The notes under the pieces are model-generated. The model made no database searches. It saw only the letters and a program-made list of their open reading frames with translations, and was not told the DNA's origin. Shown in pieces: positions 56,894 to 64,000 of a stretch of 64,000 bases of DNA (within the stretch, counting starts at the first letter, position 1; the number at the start of each line of letters is the position of its first letter). A program made the translations under genes and the position numbers. This DNA is from Bryum argenteum (Eukaryota; Streptophyta; Bryopsida; Bryales; Bryaceae), in the NCBI GenBank assembly GCA_037043015.1, contig CM073321.1, positions 41,064,420-41,128,419 of the forward strand. The letters are read 5' to 3'.

Positions 56894-57469
56894 CGGTTTT
56901 ACATGACACATCTCCGCCTTGGTAGAGTAGAGGGAAACGTAGAGCGCACAATCACCCTCCCGGTACCCCATTTTAAACTCTTTCATGAGTTTATCGACGT
57001 CAAAGTCAATGATTGGTCGCACCTTCGGATGAATTTTTAATCGACACAAAGGAATGTTGAAGCGTGAATTGTTTACCGGTTTGTTCCGAAGCCGGTTGAT
57101 GACATGGATGTGCTCGCCCTTGTGCAATTGTCTTATTTCTTCTTCAATCCATCCGGCGTCCTTGCCCTTAAGATGGTCCGACATTTTGAAGCCCTCTACG
57201 TCATCTAAATCGAGCAGAGGAGCCTCATCACCACCTTCAACAATCGTATCTTTATTTTGTGAGTGCTCTTGAGTTGGCGCCTAAGACGAAAGAGGTTGAA
57301 TGAGCAATGGCTCAAATTTCCTGGAGTCATTATCACGAGTGGGAATTTTTTGAGTCTCGTCAATTAGAAGTATCTTCTCATTGTCAAGGGAGAAGAGAAT
57401 TGGTGAATCCGGCGATGGCGGTTCACGGGCGGCCTCTTCCTTGAATTGAGAATCGTCGGGAACTCCCAT
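56894..57469 (-). pseudogene. ParB-like domain gene, copy 2, N-terminal part
   Basis: A minus-strand frame starts at ATG 57469, directly after TTAGTAG, a possible splice acceptor as in copy 1. The first 60 residues are acidic (MGVPDDSQFKEEAAREPPSP). One TAG (57281-57283) interrupts, and the frame continues with SDHLKGKDAGWIEEEIRQL and INRLRNKPVNNSRFNIPLCR. LKIHPKVRPIIDFDVDKLMK and GYREGDCALYVS follow, closely parallel to copy 1 at 48420-48650. The solo LTR cuts it at 56893 before the G-x-H-R box. The remainder starts at 52349. The gene was disrupted by the LTR insertion; the TAG may be earlier or later. Confidence 0.65.
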
Positions 57470-57605
57470 CTACTAATTTCAAATAGCAAATTGAGACACA
57501 AATATATATTAAAAGTGGATCCGGTGAAATAACATAAAACAAATTATCACAATACATAATGTGATATTGTAATGCAATACTTATAGCAATAGTTATTTAA
57601 GCTTG

Positions 57606-57741
57606 AACTAAGTAGACTTAGACTTGAATCTAGGTGAACGCCTAAGAGACACTTTTGCAATTGCTCTAGCTTGGATCCGACGGGCCTTGACGTTTGCATA
57701 ATATGACTTTTGGTATGCCTTTTCTGCAATTTAGGCACCAT
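57606..57741 (-). pseudogene. ORF A copy 2, last exon
   Basis: After a possible acceptor (AATTGCAG) the minus strand encodes KAYQKSYYANVKARRIQARA and AKVSLRRSPRFKSKST, then TAG. It matches the basic end of ORF A copy 1 in sequence, position and distance from the ParB-like start (136 bp here, about 140 bp there). Confidence 0.55.
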
Positions 57742-58302
57742 CAACCTCATGAGAGAGACAGACCGAGAAAGCAAGAATACTCTATGGAACAAAAGGCAAT
57801 TTCCTTACAACCCCCCAACTCTCTACAACTTTATGTACACGAGCACGCAAAGCTGAGATGTCACATCCACAATCCGATTCCTCCTCAACGTTTGTCTCCT
57901 CTCCATGTCAGTAATCTGCACAAACCTATAGCAAGTCAATATACACATTTTACAATAAGGTGGGCATCACATGAGTAGAACATCATATTACTTTAAAGAG
58001 AGGAGACATTAAAAGAGAGTAAACCAAGAGTACCAACAGCAATCAAATGTGAGTGAGCCATATTGACATTCGGATCACTAATTTTCCTACATCCAGCCCA
58101 CAGCAAAAAGCAATGAAATCAAAATACCATGACAAGTACAGGCAATCACGATGAGCCTTACAGCAAGCACCGAAGAAAAGATGCCAAACTTGGCAGCAAA
58201 GGCCAGCCAGATTGCTAGTTCGAAGACTCATCCCACCATTACATGCAAACATCTTGGAATACCACGACCAACAACTTCAATAAAGAGGCGGCGATCACCA
58301 AA
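57742..58302. other. No gene seen
   Basis: Sequence upstream of ORF A copy 2. A degenerate first copy of the tandem repeat that follows may begin near 58150. Confidence 0.4.
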
Positions 58303-59010
58303 GGTGAGCCTTACAACAAGCACGAGCATGTGAAATAACTGCAGAGGGGTTGTACAAAAACCACGAAAAGAAGGCCAAATTCGGCAAGAGTGATTTTGGA
58401 TTCAACGCCGCAAGTTTAGAGGGTCAATTTCAACGTCAACACGTGCGATCTGAACACTTCAATCTCACGGTTTGATCCTTCAAGGAAAATATTACACTTC
58501 TAGGACACCATTTTCTCCGCAACCAGCCGACCGTATAACACACTGACAAGCCAAATACCATGGCGAGTGCCGGCAATCACCGAGGGTGAGCCTTGCAGCA
58601 AGCACGAGCATGTGAAATAAGAGGAGAGGGTTGTACAATTCAAGAGGGGTTGTACAAAGACCAGGAAAAGAAGGCCAGATTTGGCAAGAGTGATTTTAGA
58701 TTCGACGCCGCAAGTTTGCACGATCAATTTCGAAATGGCCATTTCAACGTCCACCTCTGCAATCTGAACACTCCGATCTCACAGTCTGATCCTTCAAGGA
58801 AAAAATAAAACTTTCGTGACACCATTTTCTCCACAATTAGCCCACCGTATATCATCAAGCCAAGCCAAATACCATTACCAGTAACGGCAATCACCGAGGG
58901 TGAGCCTTACAGCAATCATGAGCATGTGAAATAACAAGAGAGGGCTGTACAATCAGAAAGGGGTTGTACAAAAACCACGAAAAGAAGGCTAGATTTGGCA
59001 AGCAGGATCC
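58303..59010. repeat. Tandem repeat of about 280-315 bp, about 2.4 copies
   Basis: Units begin GGTGAGCCTTACAGCAAGCA at 58303, 58585 and 58899. Each contains GGGGTTGTACAAAAACCACG and CACCATTTTCTCCGCAA. Copies 1 and 2 agree well; the third is partial. The short ORFs here have no motif. Confidence 0.8.
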
Positions 59011-60117
59011 CTTGAAAAAACACAATGACCAGCAGCGTAAATCAAGAGCGTGAACCTTTGAGCAAGCAGGATCTCTTGAAAAAACAGAGAGATGTTAGAA
59101 AGCTCTAGGGAAGGAGCGAGATTCGGCAAACGTGGCTAATCACTTCTGTTAGGTCGTCGTTCATCGCGCAAAGGCCGCAGTTTAATCGACTTCATGTTAG
59201 AAGTTCAATCGTTTAAAAAACCCAAAAACGGAAATTGTATTCAACAAGCGGTAATCACTAACCTTTCTTGCCAGAGTAACAGGAGGCCATTTTCGAGTGA
59301 AGAATCGTTCAAGCTCCTCACGTGTATTGATTGGTTCACCGGGAGCATATTTGTGCATCTTGTGGATCTCCGAAAAAAAAACTAGATTCGGAAGATGTTT
59401 GACTTACTGCTTCGAGCTCCACATCGACACTCTCCGTGCCTCTTCCAAAATGGTGATCTCTTCTGCAACCATTTTTGCCATTCGTGTCGCTGCGTGCGGT
59501 GAGCAGTGAGTGGTGAGTGGTGAGCAGATTTTTGAGTGGAAATTAAGCAGAATACATCGAAATCATCAATAAATACGGCGGGGGTTCATTGCATAAACTC
59601 ATGACCGTGTAAAGTAGTTATTGTTTGTAGCCGTAGACGTGGTCGCCGATGAACTGGAATGGTATGGCTCGTCCTCACTCCACGCGGGGGCGAGTGCACT
59701 ATGCAGACGGGGGCGCGTTCCACACACAGGCGCGCCCGCCGTGCTAGACATGGTGCACCGTGGCATGCAAGGAGGGTGTGCAAGGGGTAAGATACCCGTG
59801 ACGGGGTCATGCTTTTGACGGTGACGTTAGTTGTTAGAGCGAGGGTAGAAGTTGAACAGAGTGAGGGTGAGAGTGAGCAAGGGTAAACAGAGTGAGAGTG
59901 AGCGAGGGTAAACAGAGTGAGAGTGAGCGAGGGTTGAAGTTGAACAACGAAAAAGAACTCAAGATAAGGTGGTGCATCCAAAATGTTTGTGAGCTATGTT
60001 CATGATTAAGGAAATCTGAAGTCACAACATTTTTTTTTAAAAGTGGGATGTTGGTTAAACCACTTTGGTAGTCTAGACACCGAAGGCTGTGACGTGGACC
60101 TTCGTGAACAAGAACTA
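59011..60117. other. No gene supported; short G-rich minisatellite
   Basis: At 59860-59940 there are two to three copies of a 25 bp AAACAGAGTGAGAGTGAGCG unit. At 59495-59535 there is a GGTGAGTGGTGAGCAG run, the inverse of the run at 51235-51275. Otherwise nothing recognisable. Confidence 0.45.
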
Positions 60118-62283
60118 CTAATTTTGTACCGGGATCCTATCCAAAATCCTTGCAAGCAGTACGCGCTTTATCTCGTTGAAGCTTAAGGTGGGGGCGGTCA
60201 CGAGGTGGTCGTCTTGGAGTCGGAATCCACAAACCATGCGGAAAATGTAGCAAAGGTGCTTGCAGTTATACCATCCTCCACGCCCTTTGTGGTGCAATGC
60301 CATATCTATGAAATGAATACAGGTGCAGCTAGGGAATGATCCTATTGTAAGCTTGTACTCCGTTGCCTCTGACCCGCTGGTTGATTTCAAATCAATAACT
60401 GCTCCGATACCCGGGCTAGGAATAAGGGTGATCCGGGCCATCTCTGCGTGTAGAAGCGTTGCCGACTCCCACCTTGCGAGCTGCTTGTCCGAGTTCTTAC
60501 GAGTGACGAAACGCTTGCAAAATTTGTTGTTGCGCACCGTCATGTACTTATCTGGCTGTGTTGGGATTGGGATGCTTTCAATTTGATCCGCAATGGCAAC
60601 GTTATATCCAAACTGACGCTCCATCGGCATTGGTCGTTTTAATTGTAGCTGGAATCCCGCTTGTTGAAGTGCCAAGACCTCACGCATAGTTAGATTTGTT
60701 CCTTTCTGAACAAGCCAAACCGTCGAGACATCAAGAACTAGATCCATAATCCACCTTCTGCAGGGGCCTTTAGCACACCTGTTCAGATCATCTGGACAGA
60801 AGTAGAAAAATTGCTTGACGTCGAGGTTCTTCGGGCGATTGTGAAGAGTTCCATGGAATGTAGGTGCTGGACCTACTGGCCCACTGATCTTCTGCTGGCA
60901 TTGCTATGATGTGCTCCGGTTTCCAATACAAGTCGGATTGCTATTTGCAGGAACACGACGGATATGCAATTTTCCTTTCTCACAATCATCTTCTTGGACT
61001 TCAGTGATATGCACAATAAATGCAGTTGGAACTAGCGCAGCCGCTAGAATATCGTCCACGTCTTCGTCATCTAATTGAATAGGAGTAGAAGGAGATCCTT
61101 GAGAGCGTGTTCTCCTTTTGGAGTGCTTTGGCTGAGAGAAGTTAACCTTGTCGAACGGATGGGAATCGTCATCAGCACCAGGTTGCGTTTCCAAACGCCT
61201 TTTACTTGATTCAAAAACTTCCTCGCCAGCATAATTAGGGTCCGCAACCAGGAAGTCCTTAGCACCGGAGATGGCTTCCATGGCTTTGTACATTGATTTC
61301 AGATTCCTACTTCGATGTGCGAGCCTGAAGAGCAGTACGTCCTTGTCCGGTCAAGTTCCACCGCGGTTACCGTGTAGAAAAGCGTTGTAACGTGTGCATT
61401 GCATGAATGCCCTGACATAATCGTTTATCAATGCTTTTAAAATATCCTGAACGTCTTTACCGGACTGTTTTGACCACGCAGCGTGGATAGTTTCAGCCAA
61501 ATTGCACAATGGCATTTCAGCTTTCTCTCCATCAGTAAGGTCCTGCACAAAGTCAAATTAGGTCATTTGGACTGTTGGAAATGGAAAACCAACTGTTACG
61601 TAAATCTAAACAAATGCGAGTACAAGAATATGTGGAGCGTGTAGGAAAATGAATTATGGGAGTGGCGGCACATGCGAGGCATGTTTACAGAGTAGAGGTA
61701 TGAGAAGAATGGAAAGTGCCGTAGTGGATGGTACGTCGAGAGAAATATTTAAGCATATCACAGAAACAAAAGTTAAAGCACGCTTACAAGATCCATGAAG
61801 CCTCCCCATTGGCTGTAACGAAAATGTCACCGCGCCAGCGAGGACTCCATGGCTGGCAAATTTGAATCTGTAACAGCTTTACTTGACACCTACCACGACC
61901 GAATTGCAAGGTAGCGTGTCTCGGCCTCGTCCACATTGATTGCATCCTTATATTGTGTACAGATTCGCTTATGCTCATCGCGGAGCAGCGGGGTTACGTA
62001 TAAGTTTGTTACTTTGTGCATGCATTTTGTCCACTGGAGTAGACACGATCTCTCCTTCTCTTTCATGGGCACAGTCTTGTCTCCCGTCCCGTTAATCTCT
62101 CGAACAGTGTTCCAGTTGGCTTGAGCGCTGTCAACCATGAAACCTTTGAAATTGACGTTGACGACACCATGACGCGCCATAACTTCGTTAACATCCCCCA
62201 AAGGTATGATTGTGCGTCCTTAGTCTCAGATTGAATGTCGCAAATGGCAATTGTCATCACCTTGGCGTGTTGACGGTGTGACC
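60118..62283 (-). pseudogene. Mutator-like (MULE) transposase with SWIM zinc finger, copy 2, decayed
   Basis: Exon 1 (62283-61788) opens with VMTIAICDIQSET, then after a frameshift near 62210 has EVMARHGVVNVNFKGFMVDS and AQANWNTVREINGTGDK. It ends FRYSQWGGFMDL before GTAAGC. A 245 bp intron follows, and exon 2 (61542-60118) starts after TTGTGCAG. Exon 2 has CNLAETIHAAW, NDYVRAFMQ, FFYFCPDDLNRCAKG and a SWIM finger: CTC near 60325 and CKH near 60260. In-frame stops include TAG (61890), TGA (61351) and TAG (60904). The parallel with copy 1 at 17-3012 is clear in every block. The 5' part is cut off at about 62284, where a GTAACACC-type repeat begins. Confidence 0.75.
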
Positions 62284-62405
62284 CGCCCTGTAACACCGCT
62301 GTAGCACTGTCCACTATTGATGTGTTGGTGTGACCATGATCCGTGTAACACTGGTGCAGCCCTCTCTAATAACACCGGTGTAGCTCCCTGCACTGTAACT
62401 GTGAT
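62284..62405. repeat. TAACACCGGTGTAG palindrome cluster
   Basis: Four to five variants of GTAACACCGGTGTAGC (62290, 62335, 62370, 62395 approximately), centred on ACACCGGTGT, in 120 bp. It directly replaces the 5' part of the MULE gene. Confidence 0.65.
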
Positions 62406-62855
62406 AGTGTGACCCTAAACACTAAACCATAAGAACCTCATGGTTTGTCAAAAACTTCATCCGTCAATATCGCATCCATAGAGTGTCCGATCGCGGCGAA
62501 TCAAACCATTCCGGAATCCACAGGTCCCGGGCAACACTGTGGACGGACCCTCATTAGCAAAGTCCACCTCATACAAGAGTCGATTTTTTAGAGTTGCACA
62601 TGTGGACGCATATAGGATCTCTCGATTACGCAAAAAATCTCAACCACGCTGTAGGGTACAGCGCGAGGATTCCGAAACCACCTCAAGTTTGCGATTTAGA
62701 CGTAAGACGGATGAGCCATCTGCAGATGAAGTTTGGAAATCCAAAACTTCATCCGTCTATAACTCCTCCGTTTTAAGTCCGATCACGACGTTCTTTACCG
62801 TTTTGGAATGGGCTCAACATAGGCTACAGCGTGGTTTCCTTGGATTTACAGCCCT
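62406..62855. other. No gene seen; one internal duplication
   Basis: AAAACTTCATCCGTC occurs at about 62452 and again near 62743, each followed by similar sequence with TCCGATC. A diverged repeat of about 290 bp is possible. Confidence 0.4.
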
Positions 62856-63786
62856 TACCCCATCCGGTGCCGGACCATAGCCACTGACACTCACTTGGGC
62901 CGCATCACGTAAACCGCATCACAAAAGAGTGAGTCGAATCGACTGAAGCCAATTCTCCGCGACTTCGACATGGTAACCAAGGCCTCCCGGATGAGCCCTA
63001 AACACTGCATCGGGTACCAGATGGGAATAAAATGGATGTTTTGCGCACTGAAGCAGCGCCCGTCACGACACCCAATGGCACCTAAGACCCCATCCGGTTC
63101 CCGACGGGGGCAAGAAGAAGAATCTTGCATCTCCTCGATGATATTCTGCCGCGCTTGTCATGCCTACTATTCGGCAACTCTCACCCCATCGGGTACCCGA
63201 TGGGGACTTTTGATTGACTTTTTCTTCATGGCCAGGACAAGATCATCAATGCAAACGAGGTAAGTTTGCCTAATACTTTCGCTAAATCTTCAAATATGAT
63301 AACGAAAACCTTTGTTGAATGTCCTTGTATTTATAAATGTCAAAATTAAATGGAAAACTATTCATCTGTATTTCCCATCGGGTACCCGATGGGGTATTTC
63401 TATTCGATTTGTTGCGATTCTGAAAATAATTTGAAGTTTTTCCACGTGAATTTGCAATCTGGGAAGGAGTCTCGCACTTGCTGGTGTCCAAGGACCCTCA
63501 CTTGCCGCAACCCAGCGTGTGGGCGCAACTTGAGGTACGTGAGGGCTGTTTTGCAGTCAGGTGGGGGTCGGGTGGCCGATGGGGTCTTGGGACCTGCACT
63601 CGCCGCACCGCGGCGCCTCAACGCTAGGGGATTGGGGTCGCCCCTCCCAGCCATAATCGGCCATGAAGGTGGAGGTCGGGTGCCGGATGGGGCCCCGGCG
63701 CTCACCTACCCCGACCCCAGCGCCGCTCTGGGCCGCATCCTTACTCCCCCACGTAGCTGGCGTGGGGGGGTCGGGCCCCCGATGAG
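62856..63786. repeat. Palindrome array Q (22 bp KpnI-containing palindrome)
   Basis: Eight copies of a 22 bp palindrome with core CCCATCGGGTACCCGATGGG lie near 62856, 63008, 63087, 63184, 63374, 63567, 63675 and 63770. The one at 63184-63205 is perfect over 22 bp. Spacing is 80-195 bp, and the DNA between copies is unrelated. It probably continues past the window. Confidence 0.9.
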
Positions 63787-64000
63787 ATCCCGCGACTCGT
63801 AGGGGCCTTACCACGCCGGGGCTTTACCTTGCCCCTATCAGCCGTCGAAGGCAGTGAAGGACGCGTTGAGACAAAGCAAAGGGCGCGTAGCAACACAACG
63901 TACCGAGGCGACAACATCAAACCCCAACTTTGACATTGCGCCCAAGAACTATTAATCACCTTATGAAGCAGCTCCCATTGTCTGCCCTCCGTGGAATGAG

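Noticed and set aside
62970-63814. Several Gly, Pro and Arg-rich ORFs on both strands
   Set aside because: They follow the GC-rich palindrome array and its flanks, with no motif and overlapping frames.

Overview
This is eukaryotic nuclear DNA from a repeat-rich plant genome. The plant call rests on four things: a Ty1/copia element primed by initiator tRNA-Met, a CACTA transposon with the usual plant termini, Ty3/gypsy elements with 0.5-1.5 kb LTRs, and Mutator-like transposase genes with a SWIM zinc finger. GT-AG introns keep reading frames open across exons. I see no housekeeping gene, rRNA or intact tRNA. The families look to me like those of a bryophyte, lycophyte, fern or streptophyte alga rather than a grass or eudicot, but that is a weak inference.

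Layout. 1-3.0 kb: decayed SWIM Mutator-like transposase gene (+). 3.5-4.1 kb: old minisatellite. 4.1-9.1 kb: one gypsy element (gag and a 709 bp LTR) split by a second gypsy fragment (gag-protease and a 1522 bp LTR). 9.4-10.5 kb: unidentified ORF and a candidate 514 bp LTR. 10.7-12.6 kb: unknown conserved ORF and a gypsy integrase (-). 12.64-22.21 kb: a 9.6 kb foreign block lying between the integrase and the reverse transcriptase of gypsy elements. It holds a protein-kinase-like gene (-), a RING gene (+), a related gene (-) and a truncated relative (+). GC-rich palindrome arrays lie next to the gene starts. 22.2-24.4 kb: gypsy RT fragment and a ParB-like gene (-). 24.5-25.5 and 33.1-33.65 kb: two arrays of one 21 bp palindrome, around an AT-rich stretch with a 60-aa-repeat ORF and (TA)n repeats. 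33.7-35.2 kb: DUF7869-type transposon gene (+). 36.4-51.8 kb: a gag-only LTR element (TR-GAG type). Its right LTR has been split by a complete small copia element and by a 3.7 kb insert carrying a second ParB-like gene. 52.3-57.7 kb: a third ParB-like gene (-), split by a solo gypsy LTR that itself contains a CACTA element, which contains a MITE. 58.3-60 kb: tandem repeats. 60.1-62.3 kb: a second SWIM transposase gene (-). 62.3-63.8 kb: two further palindrome families.

How it fits together. Nearly every coding region belongs to, or travels with, a transposable element, and nearly all carry premature stops or frameshifts. The stops are mostly TAG and TGA, as expected from deamination of methylated CAG and CGA. 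The recurring oddity is that at least four sequence-unrelated short palindromes are each repeated many times in local clusters beside these gene starts. Two of the three ParB-like genes share a two-ORF layout. Together these look like a little-described group of gene-carrying repeats with their own binding-site arrays.
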